Notes under the pieces: model-generated
The model's input: the letters and a program-made list of their open reading frames with translations, nothing else
Database searches by the model: none
Told to the model about the DNA's origin: nothing
Assembly: GCA_003999685.1 (NCBI GenBank)
Contig: CP021229.1
Location: 1 to 64,000 of the forward strand
DNA: 64,000 nucleotides
Origin: Taiwanofungus camphoratus
Taxonomy: Eukaryota > Basidiomycota > Agaricomycetes > Polyporales > Taiwanofungaceae
Reading direction: 5' to 3'
Made by a program: the position numbers and the translations under genes
Part shown: positions 40,150 to 51,889 of the stretch, one piece after another
Layout: each line of letters opens with the position of its first letter
Numbering within the stretch: position 1 is the first letter of the stretch

Positions 40150-41350
40150 CAAGCTTGTTGTGCTCAATCCTGCTTTGACTCTTTGGCTAGTCTGCTGCCC
40201 TTGTTCCCGGCCAAATATCTCATTTTAAAGCCTGTTCCCAGACATCACAAGTTGTCTACTTTTACAATTTTAGATTGTCTCTACCACAGTATATAGCCAT
40301 TAAAGTTCACCAATGTTGAGTGATCTGAGGCTTTACAAGTATGCAGATTATCCTCAGCTATTTAGTCTAGCTCTCAGCTCACTGCAAATATATTTTTTGT
40401 ACTCACTGTCAAAAAACAGGTAATCACAGTGTCAAGGGCTGAATATTTCACTGTTCATGTCCAGCTTGTGTACAGACCTGCTTTCAGACACTCTGAAGCT
40501 CTGTGCCTTTGTTCCCGGGCAAATATCTCATTTTAAAGCTTGTTCCCGGACACCACAAGATTTACTGTAGTCACATAATGTTCAGGTCCGGGAACAAGCA
40601 AAGGACTGAGGTAATTATACATCTATTAGACTGTCAGTGGATTGTTGATCATGCTCTTTCATGCTGTGCTCTCAGAATTATCAATTTCTCACCAGAACAT
40701 CACTTGCTCAATGTCTGCTCTGTCACTGGTAATCACAGTGTCAAGAGCTGAATATTCAACTGTTCATGTTCAGCTTGTGTACAGACCTGCTTTGACACAT
40801 TCTGAAGCCCTGTGCCTTTGTTCCCGGGCAAATATCTCATTTTAAAGCTTGTTCCCGGACACCACAAGATTTACTGTAGTCACATAATGTTCAGGTCCGG
40901 GAACAAGCAAAGGACTGAGATAATGTCACACCTGTTGACCTCCTCATGGCTTATTGATCATGGTCTTTCCATCTGTGCTCTCAGAATGATCAATTTCTCA
41001 CCAGAACATCACTTGCTCAATGTCTGCTCTGTCACAGGTGATCACAGTGTCAAGGGCTCAATATTCAACTTTTTTATAATCTGCTTGCACAGGCACCTGC
41101 TCTGAAGCATTCTGAAGCTCTCTGCCTTTGTTCCCGAACAATTTGACCTTAGTAAAGCTTGTTCCCGGACCTCACAAGTTTTTTCAGAGGCCAACAATGT
41201 CCATGCCCGGGAACAGGCAATGGAGTGAGATAATTGAACAACTAGGGAGTTCCCGAGTAGGTTATTGATGATGCTCTTCGATTCTGTCTACTCAGAATTG
41301 TCAAAAAGGGATGGGAAAGCTTGTTCCCGGACCTGACTGGATTAGGGGGT
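40150..41350. repeat. Roughly 305-bp tandem satellite, three clear units and one degenerate unit
   Basis: Units start at 40427, 40731 and 41040 (AATCACAGTGTCAAG), with a degenerate one before them. Each holds a segment bounded by CCTTTGTTCCCGGGC and its near-complement GTCCGGGAACAAGCAAAGG, about 105 bp apart, with a further CTTGTTCCCGGACA inside. Short ORFs here are by-products of the repeat. Confidence 0.8.
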
Positions 41351-41360
41351 CCTAATCCAG
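41337..41360. promoter_or_regulatory. 10-bp perfect palindrome beside a TATA run
   Basis: CTGGATTAGG, four bases, then CCTAATCCAG. It is followed within 10 bp by CATATATATAGGG. It could be a protein-binding site near an unannotated promoter; the arms also contain CCTAA. Confidence 0.35.
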
Positions 41361-41455
41361 ACAGCATATATATAGGGTAGAGGCTGTGATAAAGGCAAAA
41401 GGAGGATATACTAAGTACTAATCATTTGTATTTTCTATTTCATATTATGCTAACA

Positions 41456-41653
41456 ACAAAACTGTTGCAATGAACTTTTTGAAAGAATGATGGATAACTT
41501 CCTATATACTTGTCCATTTTTTATGATAAATACCACGTTGGAAAGCCATGATGCAGGGCTTTCTAACGATCCAACATTTGAAGCTATTGCATATTTGGTG
41601 ACTGAGATATAGACCAAACAGTCAGAAAGTGACAAACATTGCAACAGTTTTGT
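41456..41653. mobile_element. 198-bp MITE-like element with 17-bp perfect terminal inverted repeats
   Basis: The left end ACAAAACTGTTGCAATG is exactly complementary to the right end CATTGCAACAGTTTTGT. There is no coding capacity. I see no convincing target-site duplication, so the superfamily is unassigned. Confidence 0.65.
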
Positions 41654-42049
41654 GAGTCACTGTAAGTCCTCACCATCATCCCGTATAGTCAGGGCCTCAC
41701 GTTCGAGGCTTCACAGTCATGGATACCAGCTTGTATCAGCTATATAGTGCCACACATCAAAAATATTTCATTGGCTTGGGGAGCTTAGCCAAGTTGCTGA
41801 CACATTGACCACATTTATATCAATATGTTAAGCCTCTTTGAGCTTTGTCAGTCTGCCATGTTTAGCAACTTAAGTGTATAAGTTGTAAGAACAAATCTAA
41901 TACTGATCATAACATCTTGCAGTAAATACAAACTATATCTAAACCATTGAAGCAAATTGAGGATCATGCGATAATTCCACAACATCATTGACCAAGTCAA
42001 GATCTAACAATACTGAAGTCAGCAATGATTTTAGTCTAGTGAAATATCC

Positions 42050-43215
42050 TTACCCAGTTTGCGACGCCCGTGGCACCTCGGGTACAGGGCGCGGACGCCG
42101 CCGCGCGTGGTCAAGTCGGCGCGCCTCCGGGAATAGGAGTCTTGGGGCGCACGATGGCGGCGGGCTAAAGTCAGGATGCTCTAATGGTAGGCGGGAGCGC
42201 GCTTCCGCGTCCTCGAGCGCTTTAGAGGAGCCTGGAGACTTGTAATAGGGATTGTCGAACTGGATTTTGGCGCCACGGCTAAATTAGAAGCCATGAGTTT
42301 TCGACAACAAATTGGTTATGGGCGGGTAACGAAATACAGAGTGAAATCGATTACTTGGGTACGTCATGGAAAAGTCATGGCTACTCACAAGACATAAGAG
42401 AGTGTTGGCCCTTCCACATGTTGCCCGGGCGTGCGCGGCTCGGGTAGACTCGCTGCCTCACTTTCTGGCATAGAAGCGAGCGTAGTATCCACTAGAAACG
42501 GATTATTCGGCGAGTCGCGCGTAGGGAACAGCGCGGGCTTGATCGACCTTGTAATTCGCGTTGAACGCCGCGGAGGGGGAGGGGGCGTGGCAGGCCGCGG
42601 CTGAATCCTCGGTTGGCGACGGGACGGCGGTGGCGAGACAAGACCCGTATATTCTCGGCGCAGAAGGTGCGGGGCAGGCGGCGGCGACGATGACGGGGAG
42701 CGTGTTCGTGAGCGGGACCGCAGGCGGTACTGCGCCCTCGCCGTACTCCTCTCACCTCCCTTCGCACCCTGCTTCTTGCTCGCCGTACTCCTCTCGCCTC
42801 CCTTCGCACTCTTGCTCGCCGTACTCCTCTCGCCTCCTTTCGCACCCTGCTTCTTGCTCGCAGTAGACGGCAGCGTGCCCATCCAGAACGCCTCCTCCTC
42901 CATCTGTGCGGCACTCAACTCCTCTGCAATATCGTCGAGCGTCTTGCGCTTCTTTCTCGCCCGCCCGGACGCACCATCCTTCTCGCCTCCACCTGCATGC
43001 TCTTCATCGCTCGAGCTCACCCTGGCGACCGCCTCCTCGTCCTCTGAATCAGAGTCGGTTGCGCGGGAGCGGGAACGCTTGCGCTTGGTGACTGTCCGTG
43101 GAGGGGTAGGGAGGGACACCAGTGACGCTGAGCGCGACACTGGGGGCAGCTTGGCTGGCTTAACAGCTGGGACATCGACTGGAGGTGCAACGCGCACACC
43201 GCGTGTTCTAGGCAT
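42050..43215 (-). CDS. Uncharacterised Arg/Ser/Pro-rich protein, two exons, 351 aa
   Basis: ATG 43215 gives MPRTRGVRV. Exon 1 is 43215-42389, the intron 42388-42279 (110 nt, GTGAGT...TTTAG), exon 2 42278-42050 ending in TAA. The join gives LSYVLFRGAKIQFDNPYYKS in one frame, which supports the model. The N-terminus has proline- and arginine-rich stretches, a basic KRKRSRSR patch followed by an acidic SDSEDEE run, then RARKKRKTLDDIAEELSA. Three repeats of AKGGERSTAS lie at about 125-160. SPNNPFLV and a C-terminal YVLFRGAKIQF block look like conserved motifs. The composition suggests a nuclear protein. I do not recognise the family. Confidence 0.7.
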
Positions 43216-46200
43216 CGGATTCAATCGACTGTTTCAAGTCTACAAGAATAGCGTGAGCGGTTGGTTCGTTGGCAGAAAGCGAGAACTAAAAACTCCGCGG
43301 ATAACTGGTGTCGAAAGGTAGATAAGATGTGTAAAGCGCGAAAAGGAGAACAGAACGGTAGACGGTGTGATATATGCTTAGAGCACGGACGCGGGCAGGC
43401 CACAGCAACAGAGACACGCCCAATTCCGAACAATGTTCCGGCATCTTCCGGGAGCCAAATAATGTACAATACGGCCTCCTTCGATCTTGTATTCATCCTT
43501 TTGTCCTAACAAGCTCCTTTTCCCATCCCTTAACAACAGGTGGTGTACCTTCAGAGTCGTGCCTTACTCCTGTGCTTGCTGTGCCCTCTCCTTGTCTTCA
43601 TCCTCAATTCATTCTTGGCGGTCCTTTGTTCTCGCACCACCATCCCGCTATTAGCATGCTGCCATGCGCACATCATACCAGGCCGAGTACCTCTGCATAA
43701 GATCGCCACAATAATCGCAAAGACTACGTGTTCGTCTGTCGGGCCTTCCAAACCCCCTGTCTGTATTGTGGGGCATGTGCGCCGAGGAAGGTCAGAGCTG
43801 TGCACACCCTGTAGCTCTAGCTGAAGTGAGCCTGGGGTTATGTGTCCACGGGGGCAGACGCTTGCTCTCGGTATTACTTGTCTTATCCTTAGCCTACGTG
43901 CTCGCCCTCTGCAAGCGCGCCGTGGCGCACTCGTGCTCCGACCCGCGCACCATCCTTTGCAAGATACGTCCCTAGTCTCCGATGCTTAACGTCCACATTG
44001 CTCTACGCCGCGTCTAGCGGTGTGCCGTCGGTGCACTCGGAGTTGGGCTAGGTACTAACCGGGTGCAGGGGCGGAAAGGAAGTGTAGGTGCATTGTACTA
44101 GAGAGGGCGACAACGCAGGGCGCCTGCGAGTCGCAGTATCTCTGGCGACGACTGTTTGCGCTGGTGGCTGGCGGCGGGCAACGGTGCCGCCGGTCGTGTA
44201 CCGGCTAAGACCTTCAGCATGTTAATGCTGTGTAGTACATATCAGGATTCGTCTTATGTGCCGCTAGTTCTTTGCTCAACACCCCGTGGTGTGTCATATT
44301 TATATCAGCGAGGCGCATGTGTGCCATGTAGCATGATCACGCTCGCCTCACCGGCGAATTTCCTTCATTCACACTCCACACATCGGAAACGAACGCAAAC
44401 CTGCATCTCCTGCGCTCCCCATTCGTGGAGCTTTGAATAACAAGTGCGTCACTGTCGTCTTGGGAACGGAAACACGGCGCCCCATCGCAATGCAAAACTC
44501 CGATGTCTGAATGGTGTCGCAGTGCCGGTGCTCTGGTTGATGCATACGGCTCACGACCCCGGGATGTGCTGGGCGCGTCCTAGGACCGCGCATGCGCACA
44601 CACTTTTGTCATAGCTGGCTGAGTGTCTGGGCCCACACCAATCAGAGACTGTTAATTGCTATTTGGTCCAGTGCGAGCTGGGTGCGAATATGATTTGATA
44701 TCTGCAAGAAAGAAAGAGAGATAACGATACAATGCACCAGAAATGTATGCCTCGTCATAGATACCCGTACTGAATTGCGATGGAGCATCAGAGCGCGACG
44801 GACGATTGTACTGTGAAGGGCACCAGGGTGCCATATGCAGGCCAGCAGTGTGCCAGAATTGACAGCAGAATGAGTGGGCTGGTCGCAGAACTTGGAGTAC
44901 AACGTGCCAGGTGAGAGCAGCTCGCCGGACATCGACGGCCCAGGTATGCGGTGAACGTGCGCGTGAAGCACAGCGGCGGCACGCCGCTCGGAGGCAGTAC
45001 GGTGCCAGGGCAGGGCTCCCGCGCGTGCGCCGAGGAAGACGAGGAATAGTTAGACACGGAAGGCGGGCCGCAGAACAAGGTTCCAGCGCAAGCTCAGGCT
45101 CCGGACGGGGGCCGGGGTGCTGGCAGCGCGGAGGCGATAGAGACGAATGGGCTGAGCTGAAGATAGGAGCTGCGCAGTCAATGGGGCGCTGCAGCCTTCA
45201 CGCGTGGGAGGCCCCTATGGCCAAGGATGAGCCAGATGTGAAGAGACAGCAGGCTGTGCCGATTTGAATTTCGGGTTTGACACCGCTAGCAGGGAATGCT
45301 TTTCAGGAAACGTATGATGTGCAGTAAGTATGATAAGTACGATGGGTGATGTGCACGCACGCGGAGTCCAATTGGAGCAGTCGCCGGTGCAGTTGAAGCG
45401 CGTCCGAGGAGGTACGACGCGAAGCGAGCACGTTTGCAGGCGAGTGGCAGACGCGACGTGGCGTGCATGATAATCATCAGCGATGCAAGGAACGAGGGCA
45501 CGCACGAGACGGCGGAGTGGTGCTGATAGGAGCGCGATAGCGAGGCGAGGCGGGGCGGGGCGAGGTAAAGTGGGAATAGACGGGCAGGTCGAGGGGACTG
45601 GCTAGAGGCGATCGGGGGAGGCATTTTTGGCTGTTGTATGTTTTACGCCGCGTGTGCGATGGCGTCAGAGGCACAGACGGGGCAGCGATCAGACGCGATG
45701 GGCGCGATATGGCGGCACAGTGCGCGCCACGTCCACAACGGCGCTGGGGACACACACGTAGGCAGGCCAGGAGGTCACGGAGGACAGCGTACACGTCGGG
45801 CGGCGGGGGCGGGATCGGGGCGGGGCGGGCGGTCACACGGATGCCGAGGATGCCGAATCGAGGGCGCCAGGAACGTGCCCGAGACGCGTCGCGGTGGATC
45901 CAAAATAGGGCGTAGCTTCTGTTGTTCGCGAGGATGTGGAGCTAGTTCTGCAGTCGATATGCGATATTCAATATTATTATATTTCCTGCCTGCCACTCCC
46001 TCCTGGCGCCTCTGCCCTGCTCCTGCTCCTGCTCCTGCTCCCTGCTCCACAACGCCCGCAACGACCCGAACGCCCTTGACGCCATCCCTGACCGCCCCCG
46101 CTGATGCCCACACCCTCGTGTCCCGCCGTCTCCGCTACCACACACACGCTCTTAATTTGTTCTCAGTACCTTATCACGTCCCGTCTTCCTCTCCCACCCT

Positions 46201-46996
46201 CGCGCCCGCTTCAGTAGGCCATCCCATACACGCAGATGCCCACGAGCGCACACTCGCCTCTCCATAGACCACTACACCCGCTTTCTCTCTCTCCGCCGCC
46301 TTCCACGCTCGCGTCTCGCATGTCCTGCTGCTATGCCTCACCCACTTCCTCATCTGACCCACTCCTGCCGCCGTCAAGCACGCGCCCGTCCTGTCCCTAC
46401 CAGTACTCTCAATGCTCACAACAACAAGCCCGCCTTTCCCTCTCCTCGCAGCCTCCGCCTCACACCCCCACCCTAGCACCTCCCATCCCCTCCTCCCCTT
46501 CACCCTGTCACCGTGACGCTCGCGCACACGCCGCATGTACGCCCGGATCTCCCTCTCCTCCCAAACCCTGCACTCGCGTGCCCGGGCCTCCTCGCCTGCC
46601 TTCCCAAGCTGGGGCTGTGCGCTTCCCTGCCTCTGCGCTGGAAGATGGGCTCGGGCTCGCGCGTGGCCGTGCTCTTTCGCAGATCCCACAGGAGCCCGAG
46701 CCCGCAGGCGTTCTGCCAAAAGTACAACCACAGGCACAGACGCGGACGGCCTACCCGGGTGCACCCTCATCCTCAGCTTCTGCCTCAGCTAAAGCCTCCC
46801 GTCCTTGCTCTCGGTGTAATATCGCGTCCAGTCGACGGTATGTCCTCTTCATTTCTTCTTCCTTCCTTCCTCCCGCTTCCATTTCCGTCCCCCATTCCCC
46901 ATTCCTCCTCCCGCATCCTGCTCATCCCCCGCTCGTCCTCTCAATCGCGCCGCGCCCGCTGACGTATGCCCCCACCTTAGGTTGCCACCCACCCCC
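43216..46996. other. Long spacer without a supportable gene
   Basis: Only short, unrelated open frames on both strands, with no coherent splice joins. GC content and purine/pyrimidine strand bias rise from about 45300 towards the downstream gene, with runs such as GGCGGGGCG, so the right part is probably promoter and 5' UTR of 46997-51792. A MITE-related fragment lies at 44631-44692. Confidence 0.5.
44631..44692. repeat. Fragment related to the 108-bp MITE at 58042
   Basis: Shares CCAATCAGAGACTGTTA and CTGGGTGCGAATATG with the MITE in the GMC relic (CCAATCAGAGACCGTTA, TTGGGTGCGAATACG). It shows that the small element is dispersed; the left end is missing. Confidence 0.55.
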
Positions 46997-49900
46997 ATGC
47001 GCAGATCCTCGCTCACGACCATGCTCGCGCTCCTGCTCCTGCTCACTTGCGCACCGCTCCTCCCCAGCGTCTCCGCGTCCGCCGCGCTCGTCTGCGCCCG
47101 CGATCAGCGCGCTCTCGGGAGACCATGCGCGGGGTCTGACGTCCTGCCTGCACTCGGTGTACGCCAGCTGCCCAGCGTCCCAGGTGCTCCGACCTTGCCT
47201 TCTGTGTCGATCTCCACGCCTTCACTCTCGCTGCCCGGAGCGAGCGAGACGTCCTGGTCTACTGGCTCCCCGTCTGCACCCTCGGCCGACCCATCCAACG
47301 TGCCTTCGTCTCCCTCTCCCTCTTCATCGCCCAGCGCCCCCTCTCCATCTTCGATTCCGCATTCGAGCTTCTCCCCAACGTCCTCGCCGGCACTCCCCGC
47401 CCCGTCCTGGTCTGGGTCCTCCTCCGCGCCGCCGTCGCCGTCCTCACGGGACCCGCCGTCCATGTCCTCGAGCGACTCCCCGCCAACCTCTTCGAGCAGC
47501 CCGCTTTCGACGTCTTGGAGCGTGCGCCCGTCGGACGGTGCTTCGTCTTCGCCCGATGCGGGTTCGTCTCCTTCGTCCTCGTCATCCTCGCCTTCGCCAT
47601 CCGCAACCCAGCACTCGTCCGACCCGCCTTCGTCATCGCCATCCGCCTCTTACTCGCCTCCCTCATCCGTCTCGGCCTCTCCCACGCCCTCCCCCTCGTC
47701 CGCGTCCCCATCCCCACCGCAGCCCTCCCTCCCTCTCCCGATCTCCTCGTTCTCCCTCTCGCCCTCACTTCCGACACCCTCCATCTCCCTCACCGCGCCC
47801 TCCATCTCTCTTCCGCTCTCCGTCTCCTCGTTCTCGCCCACGCGCGCCTCCTCGTCCTCCAGCACACGTTCTGCTGATCCTCCTAGTAGCACCAGCTCCG
47901 GGTCGGGGAGCGCGTCCGCGTCGCGCTCGGCGGACGCGCCCTCGCTCCCGCTCTCACCCTCCCTGTTCTCGTCGCCGTCGGCTTCAGGATCAAGCTCGAT
48001 GTCAAGCTCGCAACCCAGCTCGGGATCAGCCTCGACGTCAAGCTCCGCGTCGGCGGCATCCTCATCGTGAGTGTCTCCTCTGCGCGCGCGCGTGCGGCGC
48101 CTCTGATCTTTCCTCTGCCTTCTTTTGTATTCCGCTTCTCCTGCTCCTTCTCTCACCGCCCATCCGGCCGCTTGTGCCGTTCGTCGTTCGTCGTTTACCG
48201 CCCGCGTCGTTGCGCTTCGTGTTGGCGCCGACTTTTCTTCCCCTTCTGCTCTTCCGCACCCCGGCGCCGCCTTTCTTTCTCCATTCGCCTTTGCGAACCT
48301 TCCACGGCGGCACGGTGTCGATCCTATTTTCGCCCCGGTCGCGGCGTCGCGTCCACGTTCACATTCCGTGCGCCCCTTTCCTCTATCTTGTCTCTCCTCT
48401 TTGTTTTTTGCTATTCTTTCTTTTGTTTTGCGGCATTAGTGCGTCCACGCTGTCTGTCTCACCAAGCTCGAGCTCCCCGTCGCCAGTGCCCTCGAGCACG
48501 AGCGCGACGCCTAGCCCCAGCACAAGCACAAGCCATGCCGTGCCTCCCAGCTCTAGTTCGGGCGCGAGCTCGACCTCGAGTTCCAGGCCGGCACAGCGTT
48601 CATCCTCATCCCCGTCCCCCTTCCCCCCTCCGTCATCGTCTGCAGTCTCGCCCTCGTCTTCCCATTTGTCTTCTGCGTCGGTCTCGCGTCCGGGCTCGTC
48701 CTCGTGCTCGTGGTCCGCGCCCCGCTCGCCATCGGGCCCGACTTCCGCCCAGAGCTCTGTATCTGCCTCTCGCTCTGCGTCATACTCGAGATCGGTCCCT
48801 GTCCCGAGTACGGACGCCTCGCGATCGACAGCAGGGCGCGGGCCGGCCTCGAGCACGTACGAGGTGCCTAGTTCGAGCTCCTACGGCGTGTCCAGTTCGC
48901 GCACGCGCGTGGGCTCGAGCGTTGCATCGCCAAGCGTGAGTTTGAGCGCCGTGTCGCCGAGCGTGTTTTCGAGCTCGGTTATAGTGTCGACGCCCGCGGG
49001 GAGCTCCCGCTCTGGTTCGGACACAATGTCTCGTTCTGTCGTGACTTCGCATTCGGCGGCGGGTGTGGCGTCGAGCTCGGGTCTCGGCGCCGCGTCTTCG
49101 CGGAGTGCGAGCACGAGCGTGGTGCCGACTGCCAGCTTCAGCGCAAGCTCGAGCTTGAGCGGTCGCCCGACCTCGGGGATGCTGTCGAGCCCCGTCCTGT
49201 CGTCCTCGCGCGTGCCTCCATCGTCCTCGTTCCTCTCTTCATTCGCTTCTGCATCATATTCTGTCAGCAGTGTCATCAGTTTCAGCTACGTATCGTTATC
49301 TGCATTCAGTCCGACCATCATCGCATCGTCATTGACAGTTTCCCCGCATTCGTCTTTCTCCTCCTCGCACTTGTCTCTCGCTTCCGCCCGTGCTTCTTCT
49401 GACACTGCATCTTCTGCGCATACGTCCGGTTCTGACCCGAGTTCTGTCACCCTTTCCTATCATGATTCATCTAGCTCCGACCCGCCTTCCAGTCATACAT
49501 CCGCATCATTGTACCCATCGGACCCGCCGTCGAGCACCGTAGGGCGCTCCGCCTCCTACACAGCAACGTCTCCTTCCGCGACGTACGCCCCTCCGACGCC
49601 CTCCTCCGATCCCACATACGTGCCGAGCACTTCCAGCTCCTCTCCCTGGCCCTATCAATCGCGCACCGAGTCCGGCTCGACGCCGCCGCTGTCCAACAGC
49701 CCCACACTCAGCCCTTCGCCGTCCTACACGTCCGCGTACTCCCTCCCTGCGACGTCTTCGGGCTCGGACCTGCCGCCGCCTGCTTCGTCGTCGTCCTCAG
49801 CACGCATGGTTGTGAGCACGGTGTATACGACCGTCGTGTACACGTCGACGTACACCAGCGGCTCCCACTCGGGCGTATGGACCTGGACGACGGTCGTCAC

Positions 49901-51792
49901 GACGGGGACGCTTATCCCCGAGGCCGCGGCCGACACGCACGGAAACATGTGAGTCGTGCCTTTTCTCCTCGTTGTCGCGTCTGATTTTTGTTCTCGTCTT
50001 CCCCGCGCAGCTTCGCGCACAACGGCGGCGCGCTCGCGGGGCTCGTCATTGGCTGCATCGCGTTCGTCGCCGTCATCGGTGTCTGGAGCTTCCTCGGTCT
50101 CCGCCGGTACCGCGTGCGCCGCATGGAGGCGGAGGCTGCTGCGGGCACGCTGGGCACGCTGGCCAACTACGGGAGCACCGGTAGGCCTGGCCGCCGCGGC
50201 CCTATTCTCGCAGACGACGACGACGACGAGGAACCTGGTATGATCCCAAGCCCGCAGGGTGGGATGGCGGAGCACTTCGGCGTGCCTGTCTCGCTCGCGG
50301 GCGCCGGTGGAGCATACGGTCGTCTGAGAGGCGGAAACGCCGAGACAGGCGAGAGCCCGGACGGTGCTGCGGCTGTTGTGGGAGACCCGGCTAGCCAGGA
50401 GGAAGTAGGGGCGAGAGGCAGCAGGAGCTCGGACGGGGCGGTGGGAGCGGTGCCGATGAGTCGGGAGGGGAGCAACGAGCATGACGCTCTGATTCACTCC
50501 GGGAACTCGTCCAGCGCAGACATGCTCGCGTTTCCGCCTGCCGCTGCCCAAGTCGGGCCTCGCTCCCCAGCGCGCTCGAGGCGCTCATCCAGCTTCGGCC
50601 CGGACCCGGCAGCGTGGCTGGGCGGGCGAGATGTCGAGTACGCCGTGCTCGCCGACGACCCGTTCAAGGACCCTGTCTCGCCCACGCTGCCACCATCGAT
50701 TCACAGGTACTCGTCGGACGAGCTGACACAGGTAGGGCTTGGCGGAGGATCGGGAAGCGAGGATATGGAGCACATGCTCTTGGCAGGTGCGCGTGCGAGC
50801 GGATCATCCTCCCAAGGACACGGTGGTTACGCCTCGGGGCCCGGATCGGTTAATGGACATGCTGGCCCGGGCTCGTCGAGTGGGCATGGACATGAAGGCG
50901 CCGGTGGCTCGTCGAACGGCCATGGCTGGCTTGGAGACGGCAGACGCTCTCCAGGCCCGTCGAGCCTGCTCCCAACCCAGCAGGCTGTCCCCCCAACTTC
51001 CTTCCGCACGCCCGGGGATCCAGACGAAGAGCGGACTGGTAAGGGAGCCGGCACGCGCAGAAGGAGTTTCCTGGGCCGGCCGCTGCCATGGAGGAAGGGA
51101 AACCGCATGTTCCATGGGTCGACGTCCTCGCTCGGGTCGTACACTGAGGGCGTGCGGAGCTTGTACGTGCAAGCGTCCGATGCCTCGCCGCCGGCGTCTA
51201 ACCAGGTGCTCAGTCCGGCGTCGTCGTTCTACGACCCTGCGAGGCTGGCGACGGATCCCACGTCTGCGCCTACATCTGCACGCGTTCCGCAAGGCAACCC
51301 GTTCACACGCTCGCCATCGATCATTCGACCGCAGTCCCCTATCTTAGGCTCCCTTCCCGCCTCGGCCTTCCAACAGTATGGTGTCGTCCCCGAGATCTCC
51401 GTCTCTTCTCCTGGTGGGCAGAGGTGGCCCGGCTTGAGCACGTCGTTTGGCCCGCCTGACCTACCTTCGCCTGCACTTACCGAGGTCTCCAGCCAAAATG
51501 CGCCAGAGGGCCTGCTTGATCCACGACTTGGACAGTTGGGCCCGTTGGGTATGCAGAGCCAGGGCGCGATCAGCTTCCGAGATGACATGGACTACTCAAG
51601 ACCGATTCATGGCGTGAGTGTTTGTCTGACTTAGAATACCCTGCTATGTGCTGACCCAGTCTGACGCTTCCCTCCCAGCTGGTAAACAATAGGCAGCACA
51701 GTACGACGACTTTCCAGACAGTGGACACACAAGATTCGCTGGATGCACCCCGTCGAACTTCGACGGACTCAAGACCTTCCATGACACGATGA
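46997..51792 (+). CDS. Mucin-like single-pass membrane protein (about 1431 aa)
   Basis: Four exons: 46997-48066, 48440-49948, 50011-51613 and 51679-51792; introns of 373, 62 and 65 nt with GTGAGT donors. The phases agree and the total is an exact multiple of three. MRRSS then LLLLLT and VSASA looks like a signal peptide (about 1-27). Some 800 residues of Ser/Pro/Thr-rich sequence follow, ending in a YTTVVYTSTYTSG and WTWTTVVTTG region typical of fungal cell-surface proteins. A single transmembrane helix (GLVIGCIAFVAVIGVWSFLGL, about 868-890) and a basic stop-transfer LRRYRVRR precede a cytoplasmic tail of about 540 residues rich in Ser, Gly and Pro. The layout resembles wall-stress or Mid2/Axl2-like sensors, but no diagnostic domain is visible. 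The start is less sure than the rest. Confidence 0.7.
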
Positions 51793-51889
51793 CAAGCGTA
51801 CCCATAAATCTCCCCTTGACTAATATGCTAGACACGGGACACGGCTCTATGTTCCCATTTGTCAAGCCCGACTTGCAAGTCTCTAAATC

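Noticed and set aside
40503-41105. Repeated small ORFs beginning MPLFPGKYLILKLVPGHHK as genes
   Set aside because: They repeat only because they lie in the 305-bp satellite; no promoter or homologue is evident.
42561-43321. Plus-strand ORFs at 42561-42866 and 42776-43321
   Set aside because: Antisense shadows of the two-exon minus-strand gene, whose splice join gives a coherent C-terminus.
45400-46990. Long plus and minus ORFs in the GC-rich region before 46997
   Set aside because: Low-complexity Arg/Pro/Ser translations in several frames at once, explained by base composition; no signal peptide, domain or splice consistency.
46236-48439. The long plus-strand frame starting at 46236 as the first exon of the membrane protein
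   Set aside because: In 46236-48400 it reads as Arg/Pro/His-rich nonsense, while the frame from 46997 has a signal peptide and the Ser-rich composition continued after the intron.
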